A stretch of DNA of 22,930 nt from a virus, in IMG/VR virus record IMGVR_UViG_3300044844_000115, positions 1-22,930 of that record, one strand, 5' to 3'. The number at the start of each line of letters is the position of its first letter. The first letter of the stretch is position 1. The notes under the pieces were generated by a model. The model ran no database searches. It saw only the letters and a list, made by a program, of their open reading frames with translations, and was not told where the DNA came from. A program made the position numbers and the translations under genes. This document shows positions 1 to 6,535 of this stretch, one piece after another.

Positions 1-1283
1 TCTACTGTGACATCGGTCTGTCCGACCATAATGCCTCTAATTGGTTTGTCTTCTACCACAGGCTTATGTTCTTCACGCCAGTTGATAGCAGCATAACGCA
101 TAGCATCTGCCGCATGAGATGTCCAATCGTGTCTAGGTTTATCCCTAAACATTTTCTTGTCATCGTCCCACTCTCTCTGATACTGCTTGAGAGCCTCTAG
201 GCCATCATAGCAACGCTCTTTATCAAACCACGCTCTCGGCATCATTTGCCTTACTGCTTGTATGCCATCATGTAGTGATAAGCTAGGTGTGATTGCCATC
301 TTCTGTATGGTCAAGTGTTCGGCCAACATCTCAATGACTGATTTACCACCAGAGGCCAAGGTCTTAGCTCTAGCATCGTGTGGTAAGAAGTGCGTCTTGT
401 ACTTATAGGGCTTGCTTAGTATGTGTGCAGCGTAATGGTCAATAGACTTACCACTAGCAGCGTAGTAGTCAATGAAGTGAACCTCACCTTGTATTACCTG
501 ATAAGTAAACACCGCAGTATCGTCTGAGTAGCCTAAGTCCCACGCTGTATACACAGGGGCAAACTCATCATACTCTACGCCAGTTACTCGTCCATCTTGC
601 TCTGCTTGGTATAACTCACGACCCCATATTGCACCAGGCAATGCAGCATCAAAGTCACACTCCATCTCTTGACGCCAAGCATCCTCAGATAGTTCTTGCT
701 TTAATGACAGTATCTCTGACTCTGGCAATATGCCTGAATCGTCCACTGTTATCTTTAAGGCCAGCCACTCATCGGAATGGCAAGCTCTGTCATAGGTTTC
801 CCAAAAACTGTTTCTGCCCTTAGGCGTACCAATTATGACCGCTTTACCTTGTCTATCAGCCAATGCAGGACGGATGATGTACTGGAATACATTAGCGCGC
901 CAATCCCCATACTCGTCACACACAATGCTATCAAGATAAAGACCACGAAGGCTGTCAGCATTATCAGCACCAAATAGCTGAATCCTTGCACCGTTCTTAA
1001 AATCAATGCGTAGCTCTGACTCATTAATGACGATGCCATCAATTACCCTAGTGAAGTATTTAAAGTAGTCCCATGCCACAGACTTAGCTTGTTTATAGAA
1101 TGGCGCTATGTATGCTGCACGGAAGTCATTACGCTTGCTCATCACAGCTTCTTTAATGAGCTGGTTGACACAAGCTACTGTCTTACCTGCCCTACGGTGG
1201 GCTACTACAACCTTCCATCTCTTGTTGCTAGTGTGGAGTGGTTGGAACGCTTCCCTGGGCTTATAAGGTATTATTCTTGCCAT
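1..1283 (-). CDS. terL: Terminase large subunit (3' end outside the window)
   Basis: This is the ATPase-nuclease motor that packages phage DNA into proheads. I read 427 codons by reverse translation, starting at the ATG at 1283, before the frame leaves the window. Walker A is AHRRAGKT at residues 28-35 and Walker B is SIVCDE at about 119-124. An RNase H-like nuclease domain follows, with candidate metal-binding Asp in WDLGYSDD (about 249) and PHDARAK (about 301), and a late DWTSHAADAMRYA segment that is common near the end of such proteins. The start overlaps the 3' end of terS by 13 nt, so the two are translationally linked. The order terS-terL behind a late promoter is usual for tailed phages. 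The subfamily and packaging mode (pac, cos or direct repeats) cannot be told from this fragment. Confidence 0.95.
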   Translation of the reverse strand, partial: MARIIPYKPREAFQPLHTSNKRWKVVVAHRRAGKTVACVNQLIKEAVMSKRNDFRAAYIAPFYKQAKSVAWDYFKYFTRVIDGIVINESELRIDFKNGARIQLFGADNADSLRGLYLDSIVCDEYGDWRANVFQYIIRPALADRQGKAVIIGTPKGRNSFWETYDRACHSDEWLALKITVDDSGILPESEILSLKQELSEDAWRQEMECDFDAALPGAIWGRELYQAEQDGRVTGVEYDEFAPVYTAWDLGYSDDTAVFTYQVIQGEVHFIDYYAASGKSIDHYAAHILSKPYKYKTHFLPHDARAKTLASGGKSVIEMLAEHLTIQKMAITPSLSLHDGIQAVRQMMPRAWFDKERCYDGLEALKQYQREWDDDKKMFRDKPRHDWTSHAADAMRYAAINWREEHKPVVEDKPIRGIMVGQTDVTV

Positions 1284-1519
1284 GCGTAGACTTCAATGTC
1301 TGCGGATAGCTGTGTTGTCTGCTCAATCGCTTTTAAATCAGGTAACACTTTGTCTAATAAAGTCTTTCCTATATTAACTTGTATGGCAGTTAGTTCTATC
1401 TCACCTGTAAATGCGCTATATAATCTATTGATTATTTGAGTAGCTTGTATCTTGCTACGCACATCTTCCTGGTGTCGTTTACCTATTGGTCTGCCAGCTT
1501 GTTTTCGTTCTTCGGCCAT
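1271..1519 (-). CDS. terS: Terminase small subunit
   Basis: This is the likely DNA-recognition partner of the packaging motor, 82 aa. It opens with a basic AGRPIGKRHQED stretch, similar to the N-terminal DNA-binding arms of small terminases of the GRPKGS type. A predicted helical core follows (IINRLYSAFTGEIELTAIQ), then a short acidic-aromatic tail (DIEVYAWQE) of the kind that often contacts the large subunit. The identity is supported mostly by position: it lies immediately upstream of terL with a 13-nt overlap and is the first gene after the late promoter-terminator pair. Sequence conservation in this family is weak, so the call rests on context plus the basic N-terminus. Confidence 0.8.
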   Translation of the reverse strand: MAEERKQAGRPIGKRHQEDVRSKIQATQIINRLYSAFTGEIELTAIQVNIGKTLLDKVLPDLKAIEQTTQLSADIEVYAWQE

Positions 1520-1586
1520 GTATGTTCATAAGAGTGGTCTTACGCCTCATAATAGAATAGATGGGTTACTCGCATAGCTTTCACCC

Positions 1587-1617
1587 AAAAAAATGGACTC
1601 AGCTTTTAGGAGAGTCC
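1587..1617 (-). terminator. Rho-independent terminator ahead of the late genes (tR'-like)
   Basis: On the minus strand a perfect 6-bp stem GGACTC/GAGTCC (1617-1612 with 1600-1595) closes an 11-nt loop and is followed by A and seven T residues (1593-1587). It lies about 95 nt downstream of a near-consensus promoter and about 70 nt before the terS start. Unregulated transcription from that promoter should therefore stop before terS. Confidence 0.8.
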
Positions 1618-1680
1618 GAACCCAACGGAGATTAGGTTAAATGCTTGGTATATGAATCCTATAGACGCAACTATACCTGC
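1587..1680 (-). ncRNA. Candidate short late-leader RNA (lambda 6S-like)
   Basis: The promoter at 1687-1715 predicts a start near 1680, and the terminator ends at 1587, giving a transcript of about 94 nt with no open reading frame. It can fold a GGUAUA/UAUACC hairpin near the 5' end before the terminator hairpin. A -10-like hexamer TATAGT (1675-1670) lies in the initially transcribed region, where lambdoid phages have a sigma-dependent pause signal. In lambda, pR' makes a comparable aborted leader (6S RNA) until Q acts. I cannot show expression; it is inferred from promoter-terminator geometry. Confidence 0.5.
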
Positions 1681-1686
1681 AGGCGT

Positions 1687-1715
1687 ATATTACCACAAAA
1701 TGGCTCGTTTGTCAA
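1687..1715 (-). promoter_or_regulatory. Sigma70-type late promoter (pR'-like)
   Basis: The -35 box is a perfect TTGACA (1715-1710). After a 17-nt spacer comes the -10 box TAATAT (1692-1687), preceded by TGG, which makes an extended -10. It begins 7 nt after the stop codon of the Q-like gene and points toward terS and terL. It is one of the two best promoter matches in the window. Confidence 0.8.
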
Positions 1716-1722
1716 GTAGTAT

Positions 1723-2049
1723 TTAGTATAGGTTTTTTTCTGTTAGTTTTTGCTGCAACATGGCCATTGCATTGTCGTAATAACGGTCTAGCACCTTCAT
1801 ATCCATCATGGTCTTTTGGCCCAAGTAGATTACATAGATAGCATTACGCTGAAAGGCTGGCAAATCGTCTATCACCTTATCCACCACTCTTACGCTGTGG
1901 TTGTCTACTTCGTCAGCTATGTCATCAAACGAGTGTACACCGCCTGTATGGAAGCCAGAGGACTTAGACTTATAGCCTAGCTTGTTGTTATCTGACTTCA
2001 TGTACTCACGCCACATATCTAAATAATATATTACTCTACCCAATTCCAT
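1723..2049 (-). CDS. Q-like late antitermination protein
   Basis: This 108-aa protein probably switches on the late operon. It has the pattern I associate with phage antiterminator Q-type proteins: an N-terminal LDMWREYM segment, then LGYKSKSSGF, an acidic FDDIADEVD block, a VDKVIDDLPAFQRNAIYVIYLG stretch resembling sigma region 4/Q helices (quoted here as VDKVIDDLP and QRNAIYVIYLG), and a C-terminal YYDNAMAMLQQKL helix. Family membership is from remembered pattern, not an alignment. Context is strong. It is the last gene of the leftward early operon, after nin-type genes, and sits directly before a strong promoter and a promoter-proximal terminator that precede terS. Its start overlaps the methyltransferase by 14 nt. 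A sigma-like activator would be the main alternative. Confidence 0.6.
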   Translation of the reverse strand: MELGRVIYYLDMWREYMKSDNNKLGYKSKSSGFHTGGVHSFDDIADEVDNHSVRVVDKVIDDLPAFQRNAIYVIYLGQKTMMDMKVLDRYYDNAMAMLQQKLTEKNLY

Positions 2050-2794
2050 TGATGCGTTCCTTTGCTATATTGTAGTAACCTTCATCTAATTCTATGCCGA
2101 TAAAGTTACGATTAAGGTTTTTGCAAGCAACGCCAGTTGTACCGCTTCCCATTGTAAAATCTAATACAGTTTCATTTTCTAATGTATATGTTTTAATCAA
2201 ATACTCAAGAAGCAAAACTGGTTTTTGAGTTGGATGAAATCCTCTGTCACCATTTGCTCTATTATTAAACTCTTGTATTGACGATGGAAGTCTTAACTCA
2301 CTATTTCCAGCATCATTTTCTTTGTCATAATCGCCTTTAATGTTTCCAACAAATTCACCAGATTTATGTCTTGATGCGTCAGAGTAAGCATATTTAGACC
2401 TAGCTAGCCCACTTCCTTTTCTTTCTTGCATAATAGGGTAATAGACTGTTTTTTGCTTTCCAAATACTAAAACATCCTCATGCTCTTTCATTGGCATATA
2501 TTTTCCTTGAGCAAAATTGCTTGCACATCTTTTTTGATATATCCAAGATGTTTTAAACATTTCAATGTTACTCATTACAAGTAAACTAGTAAATGGTTGG
2601 CTAGCGGTAAATATAATTGCCCCATTTGGTTTAATTATGCGTTTTAATTGTTCCCACATAGGCTGAAAAGGTATTACACTATCCCATTTGCAAGCAGTAG
2701 TTCCGTATGGTGGGTCTGTAATAATTGCATCAATACTTCCGCTAGGAATAGATTTCATTACTTCTAAACAATCCCCTAGCCTTAAATCAATCAT
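2036..2794 (-). CDS. DNA adenine/cytosine-N4 methyltransferase, beta-type motif order
   Basis: This 252-aa AdoMet-dependent methyltransferase acts on exocyclic amino groups of DNA. The catalytic motif IV DPPYG is at residues 27-31. The AdoMet-binding motif I, DFTMGSGTTG, comes late at about 212-221 and is followed by the acidic FIGIELDEGYY. That order (catalytic motif first) is the beta arrangement of the N6_N4_Mtase family. GFHPTQKPVLLLEYLI just before motif I is also typical. No restriction endonuclease is adjacent, so it is an orphan enzyme, plausibly protecting phage DNA or marking it for replication or packaging. The start overlaps the rusA stop as ATGA. Target sequence and base cannot be read from the protein. 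Confidence 0.92.
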   Translation of the reverse strand: MIDLRLGDCLEVMKSIPSGSIDAIITDPPYGTTACKWDSVIPFQPMWEQLKRIIKPNGAIIFTASQPFTSLLVMSNIEMFKTSWIYQKRCASNFAQGKYMPMKEHEDVLVFGKQKTVYYPIMQERKGSGLARSKYAYSDASRHKSGEFVGNIKGDYDKENDAGNSELRLPSSIQEFNNRANGDRGFHPTQKPVLLLEYLIKTYTLENETVLDFTMGSGTTGVACKNLNRNFIGIELDEGYYNIAKERINGIG

Positions 2795-3174
2795 ATATAA
2801 TCCTCGTATTTTTCTAGCATTTGGTGTACTTCGGTGTATGGCACAATGACAACCTTACACATACCTTCCTTTACAATGTGCCTACGCACTAGCCATATAA
2901 AGTCTATCTGCTCATCGTCTAAAAACACACCAGCAGCTTGTAGTGCGTCTGTAGCTTGCTTTTCGTAGTTAGCTATATCCCTGCGTCTGCGGTCTGGAGG
3001 GTAAAAAGCATAAAACACAGCCAGCCTTCCATCTATCTTAGCTTTAGCGTCTACAACTATGTCTTGCACAGCCTCTCTAAACTTTTGTGTAGGCTTGCTT
3101 AAGAACTTACGCTTGCCTCCGTAATGGTGGGAGTGGTTAGTGCTTGGAGGCCATGGCAGTGTAAGTTTAATCAT
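2791..3174 (-). CDS. rusA: RusA-family Holliday junction resolvase
   Basis: This 127-aa protein should cut four-way junctions during phage recombination and before packaging. The family hallmarks are visible: LPWPPSTN at residues 5-12, the basic-acidic PPDRRRRDIANYEK at 59-72, DALQAAGVFLDDEQID at 76-91. In E. coli RusA the catalytic aspartates are in DLDN and in the DDxQI segment. Here the second Asp of the first motif is replaced by Ala (DIAN, residue 68; codon GCT), while D66, D86/D87 and D91 remain. Activity is therefore likely but not certain. ATGA overlaps at both ends join it to the YbcO-like and methyltransferase genes, a nin-region neighbourhood as in lambdoid phages. Confidence 0.9.
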   Translation of the reverse strand: MIKLTLPWPPSTNHSHHYGGKRKFLSKPTQKFREAVQDIVVDAKAKIDGRLAVFYAFYPPDRRRRDIANYEKQATDALQAAGVFLDDEQIDFIWLVRRHIVKEGMCKVVIVPYTEVHQMLEKYEDYI

Positions 3175-3476
3175 TTGACCACCAGCATATCATGCTCAAT
3201 AAAGTATTGCATAGTCATCCTATGAGCCAAGTCCCACATATCTCTACGGTCTTGCTTGTTTAACGCCATCCCGTTGTCCAGCTCAAAATGGCATCTAGCG
3301 CACATAGCGGCAACCATAGCGTCACTAGCTTTAATTCCTGTACCTTTGCCATCACGCAGTTGATTAGAGTGTGCTGCACATACTGTACCATCCATAGCGC
3401 CACATGATTGACAAGGTATCTCACGGCATAGCTCTAGCAGTTTCTTGTTTCTGTAATTAGGCACTGTGTTCCCCAT
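3171..3476 (-). CDS. YbcO-like (DUF1364) putative HNH-type nuclease
   Basis: This 101-aa zinc protein matches the DUF1364/YbcO family found in the nin region of lambdoid prophages. Candidate zinc or active-site residues are C22 and C25 (PCQSCG), H36 (AAHSNQL), then C59, C62 and H63 (CARCH). The signature HSNQLRDGKGTGIKASD between them is typical of the family. E. coli YbcO is a predicted HNH nuclease, so a role in recombination intermediates next to RusA and NinB fits. The start is uncertain: the ATG at 3476 has a poor ribosome site and an in-frame GTG lies four codons later. It overlaps the upstream gene by about 20 nt. Confidence 0.82.
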   Translation of the reverse strand: MGNTVPNYRNKKLLELCREIPCQSCGAMDGTVCAAHSNQLRDGKGTGIKASDAMVAAMCARCHFELDNGMALNKQDRRDMWDLAHRMTMQYFIEHDMLVVK

Positions 3477-3948
3477 TTAAGCTTGATTGAAAGTTACCTC
3501 TGTATTTAGCGCCATCTTTTTTAGGTATAACCCAGTGGTCTGCGTCTAACTCTTTGTGTGACCTAATAATATCGGGGCTAATGCGACCTTCATAAATTGC
3601 ATCCCGTAATGCTTGGTGTATTCCAGGATAATTAGCATCAAAGTATGCTCTTTTTAAGTTTGTTAAATCTTTACATTGCTTAGGCCATGGGAAGTTATCT
3701 TTTTCTGTTGTGTGATACAGCTTTGACCTAGCTCTTCCTTCTGCTATGAATTCAGACCACAAATAGCCTTTAGCTTCAAGATGTTTACAGTATTCAGTAA
3801 TAATAGCTGGCGTTAAATTCATTTTTCTAGCAAGATTTACTGCAACAGATGGCTCATCTTTTAAATGTAAATACACTACCGCCAAATTTAAAGCTCTGTT
3901 TTCTTCTTTTAGTTTGTGAGCTTTTTCTAAATTGTTTGGGTTTGCCAT
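3457..3948 (-). CDS. Putative winged-helix DNA-binding protein
   Basis: I do not recognise a named family for this 163-aa protein. The N-terminal half reads as a winged helix-turn-helix: LNLAVVYLHLKDEPSVAVNL, then ARKMNLTPAIITEYCKHLEAKGYLW (a helix-turn-helix followed by a wing), at about residues 20-65. The C-terminal half (about 90-160) is rich in Lys and aromatic residues and has no motif I can name. A good ribosome site (AGGA, 6 nt before ATG) fixes the start, and the gene follows ninB by 2 nt. It is probably a phage regulator or DNA-metabolism accessory of the nin block. Confidence 0.6.
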   Translation of the reverse strand: MANPNNLEKAHKLKEENRALNLAVVYLHLKDEPSVAVNLARKMNLTPAIITEYCKHLEAKGYLWSEFIAEGRARSKLYHTTEKDNFPWPKQCKDLTNLKRAYFDANYPGIHQALRDAIYEGRISPDIIRSHKELDADHWVIPKKDGAKYRGNFQSSLNGEHSA

Positions 3949-3950
3949 GA

Positions 3951-4274
3951 TTAATCCTGTAAATAAACACCACGCACAGCGCAGTATCGTTCAACTTCAT
4001 TCATAAAGTTATTAAGTTCTTCTACGCTTAAATCAGCAGTAGACTTTAAAGCGTATATTGTACGGCCATCAGGTGCTGTAAATTCATTGTAACCCAGCCA
4101 CTGGTCTTTAGCCATCACTTTCCACCATTGGTGCGGATGGTGTAACCCATCTTTACCTTTTAAACTTTCAGCCATTAATTGGAATAGCTTATGTAGCCTT
4201 GAATTTTGTGGCAATGACCGTCTTTGACTTTGGCCGCACAATTGACAGGCTTTCTGTTGGCTTTTCTGCAACAT
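3951..4274 (-). CDS. ninB: NinB/Orf-like recombination mediator
   Basis: This is related to lambda NinB (Orf), which helps load recombinase on SSB-coated DNA. The family core is readable: RRSLPQNSRLHKLFQLMAE, then WWKVMAKDQWLGY, then YALKSTADLSVEELNNFMNE (residues up to the end of that motif), ending in YCAVRGVYL. I chose the ATG at 4274 because AAGGAGG stands 9 nt upstream. This gives 107 aa, a little shorter than lambda NinB. The frame is open to an earlier ATG at 4349, but those codons overlap the preceding gene more deeply and translate to an unusually basic stretch. Even from 4274 it overlaps the upstream gene by 86 nt, which is long for this operon. Confidence 0.82.
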   Translation of the reverse strand: MLQKSQQKACQLCGQSQRRSLPQNSRLHKLFQLMAESLKGKDGLHHPHQWWKVMAKDQWLGYNEFTAPDGRTIYALKSTADLSVEELNNFMNEVERYCAVRGVYLQD

Positions 4275-4419
4275 ATAGCGTTGCCTCCTTGTAATTTGAA
4301 TCTTCGTATTCTTTTTTCCAGCCTTTACCAATGTAAACCTTGCCATCATTGGTTACAACTTTCCATTCCTCGGCATTGTTGCCAAAATGCTTGTAAAACT
4401 CTGTTTCACTAAACTTCAT
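4189..4419 (-). CDS. Small hypothetical protein overlapping ninB
   Basis: This 76-aa protein is of no family I recognise. Its composition looks like a real soluble protein: an acidic-aromatic N-terminus (MKFSETEFYKHFG), a VVTNDGKVYIGKGWKKEYED segment suggesting small beta strands, and a basic C-terminus. The start overlaps the stop of the gene before it as ATGA. Its last 86 nt are read in a second frame as the start of ninB, and the ninB ribosome site lies inside it, so translation of the two may be coupled. Confidence 0.6.
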   Translation of the reverse strand: MKFSETEFYKHFGNNAEEWKVVTNDGKVYIGKGWKKEYEDSNYKEATLYVAEKPTESLSIVRPKSKTVIATKFKAT

Positions 4420-4751
4420 GTTTCAATCACTTTCTTTGTTTCATTAATTAAAATTTTACTTTCACAAAATGTGTTTTCACCATAAATTAACCAACGCTTT
4501 AACCATTTTTTAGCATCAATTAATTTTCTTTGCTCAACTTCAAGCATAGCCCATGCTGCTTTTGAATTCTCAGTCATGCAGTGCAATTCACGGTGCGCTA
4601 CAAGCAACTTTTCAACTATCTTTTCTTTAGACAATGAATCATAAATGCCTAACCTTTTTGACCTGCAAAACGAACATTCCATTTTGTGGTCGGGATTGTA
4701 TGTTGAGCAAGAAAAGCCTTCTATTCCGCAGTAATCACATTTCAAAATCAA
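4416..4751 (-). CDS. Hypothetical protein with N-terminal zinc ribbon, TTG start
   Basis: This 111-aa protein carries two Cys pairs near the N-terminus (CDYC at about residues 5-8 and CSFC at about 26-29), a four-Cys zinc ribbon or knuckle. A long helical remainder follows (KIVEKLLVAHRELH, then AWAMLEVEQRKLIDAKKW), probably a coiled coil. The only sensible start is TTG at 4751, which has AAGGAG 5 nt upstream and overlaps the DpdA-like stop codon as TTGA. No ATG lies in a suitable place before the first Cys pair. The function is unknown; the position suggests an accessory to the neighbouring DNA-metabolism genes. Confidence 0.6.
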   Translation of the reverse strand: MILKCDYCGIEGFSCSTYNPDHKMECSFCRSKRLGIYDSLSKEKIVEKLLVAHRELHCMTENSKAAWAMLEVEQRKLIDAKKWLKRWLIYGENTFCESKILINETKKVIET

Positions 4752-5344
4752 ATCAACTCCTTCTGTGGTTTTTCACCAGTTAGTTCATTTAATACAGCTT
4801 CAAGCATATGGTCGTATTTGCTTATGCCAGAGCCATCAATAGAATCTGCAAGGCCTATCCATTGTGAAACCCTTTGCGCTGTATTTACCCTACCTACATG
4901 AACCCATTTATCTAACATTTTTGCTGCTTTGCAAGCATTTCTAGCCTCATCTGAAACTTTAAAGGCATCAGAGCCACCAACAAACACGGCATCAACTCTA
5001 TTCCAATCAATTGAAAAGTTGCCTATGCCATCTTGTAAAACCAATGCAACTGGCAAAGGTTTAATAACATCATAAAATTGGTCAAACAATTCTAATGTTC
5101 GTCTAGCATCACCCACAATATCTGGAGCGCATACAAACTTTGGATGTTCATGTTGTTTTGCATCATCAACTAATCTTAACCATGTTTTCTTTTCAAATTT
5201 ACTAAAGCAACCGTTGTCTAATCCGTAAACTTTACCGCTTAAAGCGTAAGCTGTTAGAGGAGTTCTTAATTGCCCAAAGTTATAATTGTAGCGTTTAGCA
5301 TATTCCTCAATTTTAGCAGGTGAGCAATCAAGCATTATTTTCAT
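4748..5344 (-). CDS. DpdA/TGT-like 7-deazaguanine base-exchange protein
   Basis: This 198-aa protein resembles the compact phage relatives of tRNA-guanine transglycosylase. DpdA members exchange guanine in DNA for 7-deazaguanine bases, and tRNA members make queuosine. Visible matches, in order, are: LDNGCFSKF (residues 42-50), equivalent to the DSGGFQ block with the first catalytic Asp at D43; a CAPDIVGDARRTL segment; FVGGSDAFK (121-129), like the substrate-loop GG; HVGRVN (149-154); and DSIDGSG (167-173), carrying the equivalent of the nucleophilic Asp. The C-terminal zinc site of bacterial TGT is absent, and the protein is about half the length of bacterial TGT. It sits in the phage replication operon, with ATGA overlap upstream. 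No queC, queD, queE or folE is in view, so it would depend on host precursors. Motif assignment is by eye. Confidence 0.68.
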   Translation of the reverse strand: MKIMLDCSPAKIEEYAKRYNYNFGQLRTPLTAYALSGKVYGLDNGCFSKFEKKTWLRLVDDAKQHEHPKFVCAPDIVGDARRTLELFDQFYDVIKPLPVALVLQDGIGNFSIDWNRVDAVFVGGSDAFKVSDEARNACKAAKMLDKWVHVGRVNTAQRVSQWIGLADSIDGSGISKYDHMLEAVLNELTGEKPQKELI

Positions 5345-5556
5345 ACGCTTTGCCCTATGTAGGTAGCTTTGCTATCTTTAAACTGCACTTCTACTGCACA
5401 GTCTTGTCCTTTGGTGCCATGAATTAATTTATATACACCCCATCCAAACGCAGTTATCGCAATCAACATCAATGTTGCTATGATTACTACAGCTCTGTCA
5501 CTAGCTCTATTACAATTACAATTACGGCCTTGGTTACAATTTTGGTTACACGGCAT
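5341..5556 (-). CDS. Small Cys/Asn-rich single-pass membrane protein
   Basis: This 71-aa protein opens with an odd CNQNCNQGRNCNC cluster (four Cys in about 12 residues), followed by one hydrophobic helix (AVVIIATLMLIAITAFGWGVY, about residues 22-42) and a short polar tail. I recall similar CNQNCNQGR N-termini in small uncharacterised phage and prophage proteins. The cluster could bind metal or become lipid-modified, but no standard lipobox is present. It lies between the helicase and the DpdA-like gene and overlaps the latter as ATGA. Confidence 0.65.
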   Translation of the reverse strand: MPCNQNCNQGRNCNCNRASDRAVVIIATLMLIAITAFGWGVYKLIHGTKGQDCAVEVQFKDSKATYIGQSV

Positions 5557-5565
5557 ATCAATCTC

Positions 5566-6534
5566 CTAAAATTTTAATTGCCACACTTTTTCGTGTTGGC
5601 TTCCCTTGTATCGCATAGACGCTGCATCAAACCACAATGCAATCTCGCCCTCCCATTCACCATGGCGCTGCTTATCACATATCAACAAGCAATCAGGTGC
5701 GTTTAACTCTTCCTCTTTCGCTTTGCCACTACGAATTAACTTTTCTTTTTTCTTGTTACGCCACACAGTCATCACATTGTCTACTTGGTTGGTAATGTCT
5801 GCCGAGCCAGCCACATCCATCTTGTTAGGTGGACTAAACTCGTCTTCACCCTTACGGCTGTGAGCAATCAAATGCACATGGACATTCAAATCCCTAGCCG
5901 CAGCACAAAGCTTATCCAAGAACTCCTTTTGAGCGTTCATGTCATCAGACCTTACACCGCACTTCATTAAGCTGTCAATCACAAAATGCTGCACACCTAG
6001 CGTTTCAGCTACATAATATAAAACAGCAATTACACGCTCACCGTTTACAGTCCCTTGCTGGTCATACATATACAGCCTGTTGTCTAGGAATGTAAAGTAT
6101 TCACCGATAAATTTTTCGGTAGGCTTCTCCGTCCCGGTAGCCTGTCTAGTCATACGCTGTAGGGTTGAGTATGGGTGCATCTCAAACGATGCCACACAAA
6201 CCTTAAAGTCCTGCTGCACGATAGAGTTAATCACTTGGCCAACTAGCTGACTCTTGCCGTGGCCGTTAATACCTGACCACAGACTTACCTCACCTAAACG
6301 CAACCTAAACTGGTCAAATGTCTTTTCCCAAGGCAACTTAACGCCTTGCATCTGCTCGTCTTTGTAAAAATAGTCTATAACCTCGGCTTGGTACTGGCTT
6401 GCTGACTTAACATTAGCCTTGTCTTCTTCCCTGGCTTTCATAAAGCCTTCAAAGTCAACCTTTGGCAACATCATGCTTGCTCGTTTGCGTCTAGCCTCGT
6501 CTAAAGCTGTAGCGCCTCTTTCTAAGTTACTCAT
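5566..6534 (-). CDS. DnaB-type replicative helicase
   Basis: This is a RecA-fold helicase of the DnaB/Twinkle type that should unwind the phage fork, 322 aa. The N-terminal region (1-70) is charged and helical rather than a full DnaB N-domain. The core has Walker A GINGHGKS at 88-95, ASFEMHPYSTLQRM (about 115-128, the typical E-M motif of DnaB after H1a), Walker B HFVIDSL with D187, and HLIAHSRKG at 221-229. The ATG at 6534 is preferred: GGAG lies 6 nt upstream and the previous stop is just before it. An upstream in-frame start at 6648 would run deep into the PP-loop gene. It is about 130 residues shorter than cellular DnaB. Confidence 0.9.
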   Translation of the reverse strand: MSNLERGATALDEARRKRASMMLPKVDFEGFMKAREEDKANVKSASQYQAEVIDYFYKDEQMQGVKLPWEKTFDQFRLRLGEVSLWSGINGHGKSQLVGQVINSIVQQDFKVCVASFEMHPYSTLQRMTRQATGTEKPTEKFIGEYFTFLDNRLYMYDQQGTVNGERVIAVLYYVAETLGVQHFVIDSLMKCGVRSDDMNAQKEFLDKLCAAARDLNVHVHLIAHSRKGEDEFSPPNKMDVAGSADITNQVDNVMTVWRNKKKEKLIRSGKAKEEELNAPDCLLICDKQRHGEWEGEIALWFDAASMRYKGSQHEKVWQLKF

Positions 6535-6535
6535 A

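Noticed and set aside
629-1289. Several plus-strand and minus-strand frames opposite or within terL
   Set aside because: They are shadow frames of terL with no ribosome sites and poor composition.
1595-1680. Possible tRNA on the minus strand because of GGGTTCGGACTC
   Set aside because: The T-arm stem does not pair, no acceptor or anticodon arm can be built, and the bases are better explained by the terminator hairpin.
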